Part shown: in pieces, positions 45,903-55,101 of the stretch
Numbering within the stretch: position 1 is the first letter of the stretch
How the letters are laid out: the number at the start of each line of letters is the position of its first letter
Origin: Sphingomonadaceae bacterium
Lineage (GTDB): Bacteria; Pseudomonadota; Alphaproteobacteria; Sphingomonadales; Sphingomonadaceae
Assembly (NCBI GenBank): GCA_024236155.1
Contig: JACKLA010000002.1
Span: 1-64,000, forward strand
Length of the DNA: 64,000 bases
Direction of reading: 5' to 3'
The notes under the pieces: generated by a model
Seen by the model: the letters and a program-made list of their open reading frames with translations, nothing else
Told to the model about the DNA's origin: nothing
Databases searched by the model: none
Made by a program: the position numbers and the translations under genes

Positions 45903-47186
45903 TTACTCGGCTGGTTCCGCGACCGGTTTCTTGTCTTTCTTGGCCAGCAGCGACTTGAGGTCGAAGCCGCCGAGCAGCGACTTCTTCTCAGGCGCATCGA
46001 CATCGATTTCCTCTTCGGACGCACCGAGGATGCGTTCGGAAAGTTGCTTGATGACGGCAGTCGACTTGCTGCTGCGATTGGCCTCGACAAAGGTCTGCCC
46101 CAACTTGGCGGCTGCGGCTGCACCCTTGATGTCGTAAGGGATAGAGAAATCGATCTTGCGTTCGATCGAAGCCTCGAAATCGGCCTTGCTGATCTCGGCC
46201 TGGCCGCTCTGGACCTTGTTGGCAACGATCAGCGGCGTCGCATGCGCGGCGTTGGTCTTGAGCCACGACAGGATACGGATCGTGTCGCGCGCCGATGCCA
46301 GCGTCATTTCCGTTGCCAGCACGACGACATTCACATCGGCGAGCAGGTGCGGGAAGTTGATCAGCATGTTGCGCGGCAGGTCGATCATGGTCATCTCGAA
46401 CGCCTGGCGGAATTCTTCCTCCAGCTGGAGGAACGCCGAACCATCGGTCATCAGCGGCGAACTGATCGGCGCTTCGGCCGAAAGGATCGCCAGATTGTCG
46501 TTGGCACGGATCATCGCGCGTTCGATGAACAGCCCGTCGATACGGCTCGGATTGTCGATCGCATCGGTCAGGCCCCGACCCGGTTCGAGGTCGAGCGCGA
46601 GTGCGCCCGTCCCGAAGTGGACATCGAGGTCGAGCAGGGCGGTCGGCAGCTTCTTGTCGTCGCTGAAGATCCAGGCGAGCGAAGTCGCCAGCATCGATGC
46701 GCCGACACCGCCGCGCGTCCCGACGATTGCCGTCGAAACATGGCGCTTGGCAGCTTCCGGATCGCTTGCACGCGGTGCAGCAAACACGGCCTGCGCCTGA
46801 TTCAGCGCATCACGCAGCTGCCCGGCCGAAAGCGGCTTGAGCAGGTAGTCGTGGATCCCGCTCGAGAGCAGGTCGCGATAAAGACGCACGTCGTTGACCT
46901 GGCCAATCGCAACCACGACCGTGCCGGGTTCGCAGACCTCGGCCAGCGCATTGATATCGTTCAGCGGGTCGCCGCTTTCCGACAGGTCAACCATCAGGAT
47001 GTTCGGGCTTGCCGAGACGGACAGCGACTGGACTGCATTGCGCAGGCCACCCTTGTTGCACTTCTCGGGCTGCCAGCCCATCTCGATCACGACCGGACGC
47101 AGGACGTCCAGCGCGGCTTCGTCGCAGATATAGGCGGCAAACGGATCGCGGTTGCCAGCACCGCTCGGTTTCCAGGGCGCATTCAT
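45903..47186 (-). CDS. cpaE: Pilus assembly protein CpaE/TadZ
   Basis: 427-residue ParA/MinD-like localisation factor for Tad pili. An N-terminal receiver-like region (ILMVDLSESGDPLND, GTVVVAIGQVNDVRLYRDLLSSGIHDYLLKPLS) is followed by an ATPase-like region with GTRGGVGAS in place of Walker A (no catalytic Lys, common in this family) and LLDLDVHFGTGALALDL. A C-terminal KKSLLGGFDLKSLLAKKDKK tail is basic. It should place the pilus machine at a cell pole. The gene is three bases from cpaD. Confidence 0.9.
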   Translation of the reverse strand: MNAPWKPSGAGNRDPFAAYICDEAALDVLRPVVIEMGWQPEKCNKGGLRNAVQSLSVSASPNILMVDLSESGDPLNDINALAEVCEPGTVVVAIGQVNDVRLYRDLLSSGIHDYLLKPLSAGQLRDALNQAQAVFAAPRASDPEAAKRHVSTAIVGTRGGVGASMLATSLAWIFSDDKKLPTALLDLDVHFGTGALALDLEPGRGLTDAIDNPSRIDGLFIERAMIRANDNLAILSAEAPISSPLMTDGSAFLQLEEEFRQAFEMTMIDLPRNMLINFPHLLADVNVVVLATEMTLASARDTIRILSWLKTNAAHATPLIVANKVQSGQAEISKADFEASIERKIDFSIPYDIKGAAAAAKLGQTFVEANRSSKSTAVIKQLSERILGASEEEIDVDAPEKKSLLGGFDLKSLLAKKDKKPVAEPAE

Positions 47187-47189
47187 GAC

Positions 47190-47843
47190 TTAGTTTCCTC
47201 CACCACTGTTCGAGCTGGTCTGCTTGAGACCCTTCTCACCGGTCGGGGCCTGATCGCGATAGCTGTCGATCGCCTTGGTGCCGGTCGAAACGACGGTCTG
47301 TCCGGTTCCGTCCTGACCCCTGATCAGGTCTTCCGGATTGGCAACCATCGCGGCGAGGTTGCCGTTGGTTGCACAGCCGTAGCCGGGCGATGTGCCGTTG
47401 CCGTAGTTCATGTCGGACGTTGCCGACCAGTCGGGGCATCCGGGAACGGTTGCCGTCGAACGGGTCAGGACCACGCGGGCGCTGCCGGGCTGGATATAGC
47501 CCGCCGTGACCGGTGCACCTTCGCTGACGAGGATGCCGTGACGGGCTGCCAGCTTGGCGATGGATTCGCGCGTTGCCGGGCTCATCATCGGATCCTCGAT
47601 CGCCAGGCGATCACCGTAACCGAGTTCCATCGCTTCGAACCATGCAGCAAGGCGCTGCTGTTCGGGGATGCTCAGCCCGCCACCCGACGACTGCACGTCG
47701 AAGGTGTAATTGGTGCGTTCGACCACCGGCTGCTTGACGCTGTTGAGGCTCGGGTTGCTCGGCATTCCGCCACAGGCACCCAGCGCAAGGCCGAGCGAGA
47801 CGGTGAGGGCAACTGCGAGTTTGCGGTTCTTTGCAATAGGCAT
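47190..47843 (-). CDS. cpaD: Pilus assembly lipoprotein CpaD
   Basis: 217 residues. Lipoprotein signal LAVALTVSLGLALGAC with Cys near residue 24; the mature part has QPVVERTNYTFDVQSSGGGLSIPEQQRL and GSARVVLTRSTATVPGCPDWS, as in CpaD family proteins that assist the CpaC secretin. I prefer ATG 47843 because AAAGGTGA lies six bases before it; an in-frame GTG at 47861, overlapping the cpaC stop, is the alternative. Confidence 0.88.
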   Translation of the reverse strand: MPIAKNRKLAVALTVSLGLALGACGGMPSNPSLNSVKQPVVERTNYTFDVQSSGGGLSIPEQQRLAAWFEAMELGYGDRLAIEDPMMSPATRESIAKLAARHGILVSEGAPVTAGYIQPGSARVVLTRSTATVPGCPDWSATSDMNYGNGTSPGYGCATNGNLAAMVANPEDLIRGQDGTGQTVVSTGTKAIDSYRDQAPTGEKGLKQTSSNSGGGN

Positions 47844-47857
47844 GTGACTCACCTTTC

Positions 47858-49528
47858 TCACTTCAGGCTGAAGCCGGGTGCGGCAGAGGCATCGGCCTGG
47901 CGTGCACCATTGGGCTTCTTTTCGTTGTTGTTTGCGCTGCGCTGTTCCTGCGAGCCGTTCGGCAGCACTGCCGCCGGATCGATCCGCGAGACTTCAGGCG
48001 GCGGGGCGTCCTTGTCGCGCACGGTCGGAACCGGGCGACCCGTATAGGGCCCTTCCTTGTTCTGCTGGTAGAGCAGGGTGCTTTCGAGCACGTTCGGCGC
48101 ATTGAAGCCATCGGTCGGCAGCTTGATGTCATTGGCATTGACCGGTTTCACCAGGTACGGCGTGACGACGATCACCAACTCCGTCTCACCCTTGCGGAAG
48201 TCGGTGGAGCGGAACAGGTTGCCGAGGATCGGCAGGTCGCCGACACCGGGTGCCTTTTCGATCGAGTTCTGCGCGCTATTGCTCATCAGGCCGGCGATCA
48301 TGAAGCTCTGGCCGGAGCCCAGCTCGATCGTCGTTTCCGCGCGGCGGATCGTCAGTGCCGGGATCTGGAAACCATTGAGCGTGACTGCCCCCTGGCTCGA
48401 GAGTTCGGACACTTCCGGGCGCACACGGATCGAGATCCGGCCATTGGCCAGCACCGTCGGTGTATAGGCGAGGCTGACACCAAACTTGCGATATTCGATC
48501 GCGGTGGTGCCGAGGCCCTGGCTGATGGGAACCGGGAATTCGCCACCGGCAAGGAAGTCGGCGGTTTCACCCGAAAGAGCGGTCAGATTGGGCTGTGAAA
48601 GCGTGGTGACCAGACCGCTGCGTTCGGCAAGGTCGAGCGCACCGAGCAGGTCGAGGCCGAGGAACCGACCCATGCCAGCGATAGTTGCGCCGGTACCGGT
48701 CGTATCGACACCCGGTCCTGTGACCGTCGTTCCGTCAGGGAAAACGAACTGGGGTTTCTCGATGCCCGGGCCAACACCCAGTGGGCCATTGATGTTATAG
48801 GCACCGTCGACCAGCGTGCGACCGTTGCCGACGCCGAAACGGAACCCGCTCGACCCGTCGAAGGTCGAGAGGTTGCCGCCGATGGTGCGAACCAGCGAGC
48901 GGCTGACTTCGGCGAAGCGAACCTGCAGGTTGACCTGCAGCGGCGTTGCCATCTTCAGGCGGCTGATCACATTGGTGCTGTCACCCATGAAGGCTTGCAC
49001 CAGGCGTTCTGCCTCGGCGGCATCTTCAGGGGCTGCGACCGTACCGGTCAGCAGCACCGTGTTGGTGCCCATGGTGGCGACCGAAATCTGCGCTTCGGGC
49101 ATCGCAAGGGCGAGCATCTGGTCGACGCTGCCGATGTTCGAACCGACGCGGATATTGGCCGACCACACGATGTCGCCGCGTGCGTTGCTGGCATAGACGG
49201 TGGTTTCGCCGCCCGCCTTGCCGAACACGTAAAGCTGGCGCTGCGACTTCACCTGGACATCGGCCACCGAATCATTGGCAATGAACACATCCGCCATTGT
49301 GCCGGGAACGTTGACCAGTTCGCCGCGCCCGATCGACAGGACGATTTCCTGCTGCGGGCTGATGACCGACTGGGCGTTGGCGGTGCTTGCCGGAATTCCG
49401 GCGAGCGGTGCCACGGCCAGGCTGGCGAACAGCACTGATGCGGTAAGACGGCGTTTCATAGTCTTGCCCCTTGCTTGGGTGGTCTTCGCCATGATGGCGT
49501 CGAAACGGTTGTTGGCGTGATTGCTCAT
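47858..49528 (-). CDS. cpaC: Pilus outer-membrane secretin CpaC
   Basis: 556 residues. The N-terminal signal peptide is MKRRLTASVLFASLAVAPLA, starting at the internal ATG 49459; a longer start at 49528, nine bases after cpaB, is also supported by a GAGG site and is used for the coordinates. A BON-like N domain (VLLTGTVAAPEDAAEAERLVQAF) precedes the secretin core: SGLVTTLSQPNLTALSGETADFLAGGEFPVPI and TELVIVVTPYLVKP. It forms the outer-membrane channel for the Flp pilus. Confidence 0.92.
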   Translation of the reverse strand: MSNHANNRFDAIMAKTTQARGKTMKRRLTASVLFASLAVAPLAGIPASTANAQSVISPQQEIVLSIGRGELVNVPGTMADVFIANDSVADVQVKSQRQLYVFGKAGGETTVYASNARGDIVWSANIRVGSNIGSVDQMLALAMPEAQISVATMGTNTVLLTGTVAAPEDAAEAERLVQAFMGDSTNVISRLKMATPLQVNLQVRFAEVSRSLVRTIGGNLSTFDGSSGFRFGVGNGRTLVDGAYNINGPLGVGPGIEKPQFVFPDGTTVTGPGVDTTGTGATIAGMGRFLGLDLLGALDLAERSGLVTTLSQPNLTALSGETADFLAGGEFPVPISQGLGTTAIEYRKFGVSLAYTPTVLANGRISIRVRPEVSELSSQGAVTLNGFQIPALTIRRAETTIELGSGQSFMIAGLMSNSAQNSIEKAPGVGDLPILGNLFRSTDFRKGETELVIVVTPYLVKPVNANDIKLPTDGFNAPNVLESTLLYQQNKEGPYTGRPVPTVRDKDAPPPEVSRIDPAAVLPNGSQEQRSANNNEKKPNGARQADASAAPGFSLK

Positions 49529-49536
49529 GGCGGACC

Positions 49537-50628
49537 TCAGCGAATGATTGTCGACTGGGCCGCAGGCAGCACGGTGGAGGCGTTTTCAATGCCCTTGCGC
49601 TGCTGGCTGACCAGGTTGGAGCCACCGCCGACCGGAACTTCGGTCGTGGACTTGCCGCGCGTTACCCGGACGGTCGGACCCTTGGGGGCCGGCGTGCCGG
49701 ACGACTGGCTCGGTACACCCATCGAGGGCGGCGAGTAGGACGGCTTGGTATCCTTCGGCGGAAGGCTGCTGCGCTGGAAGCGCGAGACATCGCCACCGGT
49801 GGAGTAGGTCGTGCCCTTCTCGATCGGGCGCGACATTGCTGCGCGCAGGATCTTCTCTTCTTCTTCGGGCGTCGCATTGTCCGGCACCTTGACGTCACCG
49901 GCTGCGATTGCCTTTTCCAGCTCGCTCTGATTGTCGGCGATCGAGCGCAGCGAAAGGCTGAGCGTGCCGATGGTTTGCGCAACCGCGATCTTCTCGGCGA
50001 TGCGCGGTGTCACTTCGAGCGTAACCGTGCGGAAGGTGCGGACGACGGTGTTGCCCGCTTCGGTCGTGTCCTGCGTGGTCGATTGGTCGGTCGCCAGCAC
50101 GCGCAGGTTGGACAGGATCGTTTCTGCCGCGCGCAGCGTGTCATCATCGCCCTTGACCGACTGGGTCAGCACGAGGTCGACGCGGTCGCCCGGGAAGACG
50201 AAGCCGGCAACGCCGGTCTTGTCCGACACCGGAACCGTTACGGCGCGCATGCCCGGGCCGAGTGCAGCAGCAAGGAAACCACGGTCGCCCGGCTTAACCA
50301 GTGCGCCCTGGGTTACCGGCTCGCCCGCGGTAATCGGGAAACGGACAACCGTTCCGAGCAACTGCGAGACATCCGATTCACCATCGATGAAGTAGGCGTC
50401 CTGGACGAGCTCTTCCGGCCACTGCTGGAAATTGATCGCATCGGCAGTGATGATAGTGCCGACCGGCAGGCTGCGCTGTGCAACCAGTACCTTCGGACCT
50501 TGCGGAACGGGCGGTGCGGCTTCTGCCTGCGGGGCGGCTGCCCCGGCAAACATGCTCCGTGCGGCCAATGCCGTGCCGATCGCGATGATCAGCGCCCCCA
50601 GCAGCAGAACCAGCTTTTTCCTGTCCAT
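49537..50628 (-). CDS. cpaB: Pilus assembly protein CpaB
   Basis: 363 residues with an N-terminal membrane segment (KLVLLLGALIIAIGTALAA) and a SAF-type domain (KVLVAQRSLPVGTIITADAI, then GMRAVTVPVSDKTGVAGFVFPGDRVDLVL). CpaB links the inner membrane to the secretin. The C-terminal ~70 residues are Ser/Pro/Gly-rich, probably disordered. The gene lies 86 bases downstream of cpaA on the same strand. Confidence 0.9.
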   Translation of the reverse strand: MDRKKLVLLLGALIIAIGTALAARSMFAGAAAPQAEAAPPVPQGPKVLVAQRSLPVGTIITADAINFQQWPEELVQDAYFIDGESDVSQLLGTVVRFPITAGEPVTQGALVKPGDRGFLAAALGPGMRAVTVPVSDKTGVAGFVFPGDRVDLVLTQSVKGDDDTLRAAETILSNLRVLATDQSTTQDTTEAGNTVVRTFRTVTLEVTPRIAEKIAVAQTIGTLSLSLRSIADNQSELEKAIAAGDVKVPDNATPEEEEKILRAAMSRPIEKGTTYSTGGDVSRFQRSSLPPKDTKPSYSPPSMGVPSQSSGTPAPKGPTVRVTRGKSTTEVPVGGGSNLVSQQRKGIENASTVLPAAQSTIIR

Positions 50629-50714
50629 GGCTTTTCAAGCCCCCTTATTCGGCCCGGCGGGATTGCGGGCATGTGTGATTGCGTTGCTTACGTTGCGATT
50701 GGTTAAAATCGGGT

Positions 50715-51218
50715 TCACCCGAAACCTGCACTGGCACCGGCAGCGGGCAGATAGTCCGTGCCGAGCACCCACAGGCCGGCGGCCGCGATGGCCACGCCGT
50801 ATGGAATTGCGAGTTTGTGTTTCTGGCGGCGGATGACGTGCCAGCCGCCCATTACGATGGTCAGGACACCGCCCAGCAGCGCCATGATGATGATCAGCTT
50901 GAGGAACAGGCCGGGCGCGATCCACAGCGCGAGTGCGGTCAGCAGCTTGACGTCGCCGCCGCCCATCATCCGCAGTGCGAACAATCCGGCGAGCACGACG
51001 AAAGCACCAAGAGCAACACCGAACTGGATCGCTACGTCGGGCGACAGCGAAAGGCCGCTCGTCCACCAGAACAGCGGTGCCGCGAGAGCGACACCGGCGG
51101 TCAGCCAATTGTCTATCTGGCGACGACGAAGATCGGTGAACGCCGCGACAAGCAGCGCAATTGCCAAGGCAACAAGCAGTCCGTAGTGGATATATTCGCC
51201 CAGCATTAATGCCCCCAT
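50715..51218 (-). CDS. cpaA: Prepilin peptidase CpaA/TadV
   Basis: 167-residue membrane aspartic peptidase that processes Flp prepilins. About five helices; the two catalytic aspartates are in FTDLRRRQIDN and GGGDVKLLTA. It lacks the N-terminal methylase domain of PilD, as is normal for CpaA. An alternative ATG at 51206 (MLGEYIHYGLL) with GGGGG upstream is possible. First gene of the cluster: no flp pilin gene precedes it in the ~90-base gap to the divergent hydrolase. Confidence 0.9.
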   Translation of the reverse strand: MGALMLGEYIHYGLLVALAIALLVAAFTDLRRRQIDNWLTAGVALAAPLFWWTSGLSLSPDVAIQFGVALGAFVVLAGLFALRMMGGGDVKLLTALALWIAPGLFLKLIIIMALLGGVLTIVMGGWHVIRRQKHKLAIPYGVAIAAAGLWVLGTDYLPAAGASAGFG

Positions 51219-51309
51219 TGGTCCCTATGGAGGCGGTGCTACAGAACAGGGCTTACCAAAAAGTAACCAAGGTCAGGAGGCCGACATTAGCCACGCCGGA
51301 AAAGCCGAT

Positions 51310-52284
51310 GTGAACCGCGCCGATGCGGGGCCGCCTTTCGACCGGCGTGCGATACCTGCTGCGGCAAGTGAAAGCACCTGGATGACGGGGGATGGCCATG
51401 CCGTCCGGCGCATCGACTGGCCGGGGGCAGCTGCGTCGCCCAAAGGCTCGATCCTGTTCTTTCCCGGGCGCGGGGACAATTACGAAAAATATCTCGAAAC
51501 GCTGCACCACTGGCACGAGGCCGGTTGGCGGGTCACCGCATCGGACTGGCGCGGGCAGGCTGGATCGGGGCGATTGGGCGGCGATGCAATCACCGGCCAT
51601 ATCGACGACTATTCGATCTGGGTCGAAGACCTGGCGCATTTCTGGCGCGACTGGACGGCCACCACACCCGGCCCGCATTTCCTCGCCGGGCATTCGATGG
51701 GCGGACACCTGATCATGCGCACCTTGGTTGAGCAAAGGGTCGATCCGGCAGGGGCTATCCTGATTGCACCGATGCTCGGCTTCTACAGCACTTTCCTGCC
51801 GCTCGGCTGGATGCGGACGATTTCGGGCATGATCATGCGCCGGGGCGACCCGCAACGGCAGGCATGGAAGTGGAGCGAAAAGCCGGGCGAGATCCCGATC
51901 GGACGGATAAACCTGCTGACACATGACAAGGATCGCTACGAAGACGAGTTGTGGTGGCGTGAGGCGCGGCCCGAACTCGTCATGGGTCCGGGCAGCTGGC
52001 GCTGGGTTGAGCGTGGTTATGCCTCGATGGAGGTGATCTTCGCGCCCGGCGCGCTTGAAGGCGTCAACACGCCAATGCTGTTGCTCGGCACCTCCAATGA
52101 CAGGCTGGTCGCGATGAAGGCGATCGAAAAAGCGGCTGCGCGCCTGCCCGAAGCAAGGCTGGTCCGTTTCGGCAAGGAGGCACGCCATGAAATCCTGCGC
52201 GAGGTCGACGATGTGCGCGATCGCGCCCTTGGAGAAATCGATGGTTTCCTTGACCGGGTAGCAGCAGAGGCTTCACGGGCCTGA
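51310..52284 (+). CDS. Alpha/beta-hydrolase, lysophospholipase-like
   Basis: 324 residues from a GTG start. The nucleophile elbow is GHSMGG; the C-terminal catalytic His is probably in KEARHEIL with an Asp in GTSNDRLVA. The layout (FFPGRGDNYEKYLETLHHWHEAGWRV, then DWRGQAGSGRLGGD) matches PldB/monoacylglycerol-lipase-type serine hydrolases. The DauA-like oxidoreductase gene starts three bases after its stop, so the two are likely co-transcribed. Substrate is not determinable. Confidence 0.85.
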   Translation: MNRADAGPPFDRRAIPAAASESTWMTGDGHAVRRIDWPGAAASPKGSILFFPGRGDNYEKYLETLHHWHEAGWRVTASDWRGQAGSGRLGGDAITGHIDDYSIWVEDLAHFWRDWTATTPGPHFLAGHSMGGHLIMRTLVEQRVDPAGAILIAPMLGFYSTFLPLGWMRTISGMIMRRGDPQRQAWKWSEKPGEIPIGRINLLTHDKDRYEDELWWREARPELVMGPGSWRWVERGYASMEVIFAPGALEGVNTPMLLLGTSNDRLVAMKAIEKAAARLPEARLVRFGKEARHEILREVDDVRDRALGEIDGFLDRVAAEASRA

Positions 52285-52286
52285 TC

Positions 52287-53381
52287 GTGACGACATTCGA
52301 TTTCGCCATAATCGGGGCCGGGATGGCCGGTGCGAGCCTTGCCGCCGAACTGGCCGGTGATGCCAGTGTGCTTGTGCTCGAGGCGGAGGACCAGCCGGGG
52401 TATCACACGACCGGGCGCTCTGCGGCGTTCTGGGAGGAGTGCTATGGTGGCCCGGAGATCGTGCCGCTCACGCTGGCCTCGGGGCGGATGTTGCGTGACG
52501 GCGGGTTCCTGTCGCCGCGCGGTGCGCTTTATGTCGGGCGCGAGAGCGACAAATCCGATATCGATCGCTTTTTCGACAGGTTCGGCGAGACGGGCGTCAC
52601 TATCGAGCGCCTCGACGGTCACGCGCTTGCGCAGCGCGTACCCGGCATTCGCGCGGGATGGTGCGATGCCATCTGGGAACCGGCCTGCGCGGATATCGAT
52701 GTTGCCGGACTGCACGCGCATTACCTTTCCCGCGCGCGCAAGGGTGGCGCCGAGATGGTTATGCGCGCGAGGCTGGGTTCGGCAGTCCGACGGGATGGCG
52801 TGTGGAACTTGCACTGCGAGGACGGTCGTGAGTTCGCAGCGCGAGTGCTGGTCAACGCTGCAGGTGCATGGGCGGACACGGTGGCGGCCTTGGCAGGCGC
52901 GATGCCGCTCGGGATCACTCCGTTCCAGCGCACGATTGCGCAACTGGAGGTGCGGCCCCAGACGCCAGCGGACTTGCCGCTGGTGCTCGATATTTCGGGG
53001 CAATTCTATTTCAAGCCGGACAATGGCCGGGTGTGGCTCAGTCCGCATGATGAAACGCCAACCGTACCGCACGATGCTGCGCCCGAGGAATTGGCGGTGG
53101 CTCAGGCAATCGATCGCTTCCAGCGCGTCGTCGACTGGGAGGTCGTGCGGGTCGAGCATAAATGGGCCGGACTGCGCAGCTTTGCGCCGGATCGCTGCCC
53201 GGTCTACGGCTTCGACGGGAAGATCGATGGTTTCGCGTGGTTCGCCGGGCAGGGCGGTTTCGGCATCCAGACAGCACCGGCAGCTGCAGTGCTGATGGCC
53301 GATGTGTTGCTTGACCGTGCTGCTTCGGATGCCGTTCGCGGGATTGACAAAAGTTTATACAGCCCCGTTCGCTTCGCCTAG
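52287..53381 (+). CDS. FAD-dependent amine/amino-acid oxidoreductase (DauA-like)
   Basis: 364 residues from a GTG start. An N-terminal dinucleotide-binding motif AIIGAGMAGASLAAELA and the stretch QPGYHTTGRSAA are typical of the DAO superfamily subgroup that includes catabolic D-arginine dehydrogenase. Later features are VLVNAAGAWADTVAALAG and FAGQGGFGIQTAPAAAVLMADVL. It probably oxidises a D-amino acid or related amine. It follows the hydrolase gene closely. Confidence 0.85.
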   Translation: MTTFDFAIIGAGMAGASLAAELAGDASVLVLEAEDQPGYHTTGRSAAFWEECYGGPEIVPLTLASGRMLRDGGFLSPRGALYVGRESDKSDIDRFFDRFGETGVTIERLDGHALAQRVPGIRAGWCDAIWEPACADIDVAGLHAHYLSRARKGGAEMVMRARLGSAVRRDGVWNLHCEDGREFAARVLVNAAGAWADTVAALAGAMPLGITPFQRTIAQLEVRPQTPADLPLVLDISGQFYFKPDNGRVWLSPHDETPTVPHDAAPEELAVAQAIDRFQRVVDWEVVRVEHKWAGLRSFAPDRCPVYGFDGKIDGFAWFAGQGGFGIQTAPAAAVLMADVLLDRAASDAVRGIDKSLYSPVRFA

Positions 53382-53439
53382 CATTTCGCTTGCAAGCCGT
53401 TAGTGTAGCGATCCGAGTCAATCAGCAGGAGAATGCCTC

Positions 53440-53619
53440 ATGGCGCACCGTTTCGAGATCCGGAAGAACAAGAAGGGCGAGTTCGTGTCCTATTTCGTCT
53501 ACAATTCGGAGACGATCTGGTGGACAGAGGGATACAGCTCGAAAGCCAGTGCGAAGAACGCGATCGAATCCGTGCTGAAGAACGGACCGGGCGCGGAAGT
53601 GGTCGACACCACCGCCTGA
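53440..53619 (+). CDS. DUF1508 (YegP-like) small protein
   Basis: 59 residues, starting MAHRFEIRKNKKGEFVSYF with an AGGAG site about nine bases before the ATG. The sequence matches the single-copy YegP/DUF1508 fold (FEIRKNKKGEFVSYFVYN, EGYSSKASAKNAIESVLKN). Function of the family is unknown. A hairpin terminator follows. It lies between the DauA-like gene and the convergent rnhA. Confidence 0.88.
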   Translation: MAHRFEIRKNKKGEFVSYFVYNSETIWWTEGYSSKASAKNAIESVLKNGPGAEVVDTTA

Positions 53620-53642
53620 TCGACAGCCCGATCGAAATGCAG

Positions 53643-53668
53643 GGGCGCGGAGCGATTCCGCGCCCTTC
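53643..53668. terminator. Hairpin between DUF1508 gene and rnhA
   Basis: Nine-base-pair stem gggcgcgga / ttccgcgccc with a short loop; 21 of 23 bases match the rpsU terminator hairpin. The tail is ttcgg rather than a T-run. It serves the small gene and possibly rnhA on the other strand. Confidence 0.6.
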
Positions 53669-53670
53669 GG

Positions 53671-54111
53671 TTATGCGGCGCGCATATTGTCGGCCTCGGC
53701 ACTCGCGAGGGCATCGGCGCGTTCGTTTTCGGGGTGGCCATCATGGCCTTTGACCCAGTGCCATTCGATCTGGTGGCGTGCGGCTGCTTCGATCAGGTCG
53801 TGCCAGAGATCGGCATTGCGCACCGGTTTCTTGCTTGCATTGACCCAGCCGCGCTTCTTCCAGCCATGGACCCACTTGGTGATGCCATCGAGCACATATT
53901 TGCTGTCCGAATAGAGATCGACCGCACAGGGTTCGGTCAGCGCGTTCAGCCCCTCGATGGCGGCTGTCAGTTCCATCCGGTTGTTGGTCGTTTCCGGTTC
54001 GCCCCCCGACAGTTCCTTTTCATGCCTGCCCATGCGCAGGATCGCGCCCCAGCCACCGGGGCCGGGATTGCCCTTGCACGCGCCATCGGTGAAAATTTCG
54101 ACCTGTTTCAT
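53671..54111 (-). CDS. rnhA: Ribonuclease HI
   Basis: 146-residue endonuclease that cuts RNA in RNA-DNA hybrids. The catalytic set is complete: Asp9 (FTDGACKGNPGPGGW), Glu47 (NNRMELTA), Asp69 (YSDSKYV), His123 (KGHDGHPENE) and Asp133 (RADALA). I chose ATG 54111 giving MKQVEIFTDG; upstream in-frame sequence belongs to the end of thrB in another frame. Third gene of ispH-thrB-rnhA. Confidence 0.96.
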   Translation of the reverse strand: MKQVEIFTDGACKGNPGPGGWGAILRMGRHEKELSGGEPETTNNRMELTAAIEGLNALTEPCAVDLYSDSKYVLDGITKWVHGWKKRGWVNASKKPVRNADLWHDLIEAAARHQIEWHWVKGHDGHPENERADALASAEADNMRAA

Positions 54112-54121
54112 GCTGTTCGAC

Positions 54122-55093
54122 TTAACCGTCTGAACCGACGCCGAAAACATCCGCGCCGTGATCCGTGTAGAATTGCAGACGGCGCGCGAAGTCCATCGGG
54201 TCCTTGCGGTTGACCAGCGCCGTGTCGGGCGTGTCGATCCAGTCTTCCGCCCGGCTGGCGATGAAGCGCATGCAGGCCCCCTGCGCGAGAACCGGCAGGC
54301 ACTGCCGTTCATGTGCATCCAGGGCGCGCAGGCTTTGATATCCGTTCACGAGGGCAGAGCCGATTTCGCTGTTGAATTCATGCCCGCCGGCGCCGAAGCT
54401 CCATGCGGCATGCGTCACTGCCAGGTCATAGGCCATCGTATCTTCGCAGGCGAAATAGAAGTCGATCATCCCGCTGACCTGCTCGCCCAGCATCAGGACG
54501 TTGTCGGGAAAGAGATCCGTGTGGCAGGTCGAGCGCGGCAGGTCGTCCGGCCAGCGCGCTTGCAGCCTCGCCGCTATGTCGACCATGGAAGGCAGCGCAG
54601 GATCGATCCCTGACAATGCGGTATTGCCGCAGGATGCGAGAATTCCCTGCGAGGTTGCGATATCGAGCCCGTTGGCGCGGCGGAGCGGGAAGTCCAGTGC
54701 CGCAAGGTGCATCTGTGCCAGCGCTGCCCCGACATTGTATGCCTGCGTCGCAGTCGGGGTATCGATGGAAACACCCGGCAGGAATTCGATCAGGGCAACC
54801 GCCTTGTCGCCCACCATGCGGAAGGCCGCACCATCGCGATCATGGATGGTTCGCGGTACCGGGCATGCGCGCTCGGAAAGGTGATCGAGCAAGCCCAGGA
54901 AATAGGGCAGGTCGTCCAGCTCGATCCGCCGTTCGTACATCGTGAGGATGAAACGCCCGCGATCGGTCTCGATCAGCCAGTTGCTGTTGGAGACGCCCTC
55001 TGCGATCCCCTTGGCCGAACGCAGCTTGCCGACATCATAGACGTCGATCAGTCGTTCGAGCGTGTCGGCCGGTAGATGGGTGTAGACAGCCAC
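54122..55093 (-). CDS. thrB: Homoserine kinase, alphaproteobacterial type
   Basis: 323 residues. It phosphorylates homoserine in threonine synthesis and has the aminoglycoside-phosphotransferase/choline-kinase-like fold used by alphaproteobacteria rather than the GHMP type. Visible features are NSNWLIETDRGRFILTMYE, the catalytic-loop region STCHTDLFPDNVLML and GMIDFYFACEDTMAYDLAV. The start is GTG (VAVYTHLPADTLERL), since upstream in-frame sequence is the end of ispH. It lies eight bases after ispH and ten before rnhA. Confidence 0.93.
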   Translation of the reverse strand: MAVYTHLPADTLERLIDVYDVGKLRSAKGIAEGVSNSNWLIETDRGRFILTMYERRIELDDLPYFLGLLDHLSERACPVPRTIHDRDGAAFRMVGDKAVALIEFLPGVSIDTPTATQAYNVGAALAQMHLAALDFPLRRANGLDIATSQGILASCGNTALSGIDPALPSMVDIAARLQARWPDDLPRSTCHTDLFPDNVLMLGEQVSGMIDFYFACEDTMAYDLAVTHAAWSFGAGGHEFNSEIGSALVNGYQSLRALDAHERQCLPVLAQGACMRFIASRAEDWIDTPDTALVNRKDPMDFARRLQFYTDHGADVFGVGSDG

Positions 55094-55101
55094 TGCGCGG
55101 T

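Noticed and set aside
51219..51309. Flp pilin gene upstream of cpaA
   Set aside because: The spacer is too short and has no short frame with a pilin signal or hydrophobic helix.
53344..53349. TTGACA as -35 box for the DUF1508 gene
   Set aside because: No acceptable -10 box at 16-18 bases, and it lies within the C-terminal coding part of the DauA-like gene.
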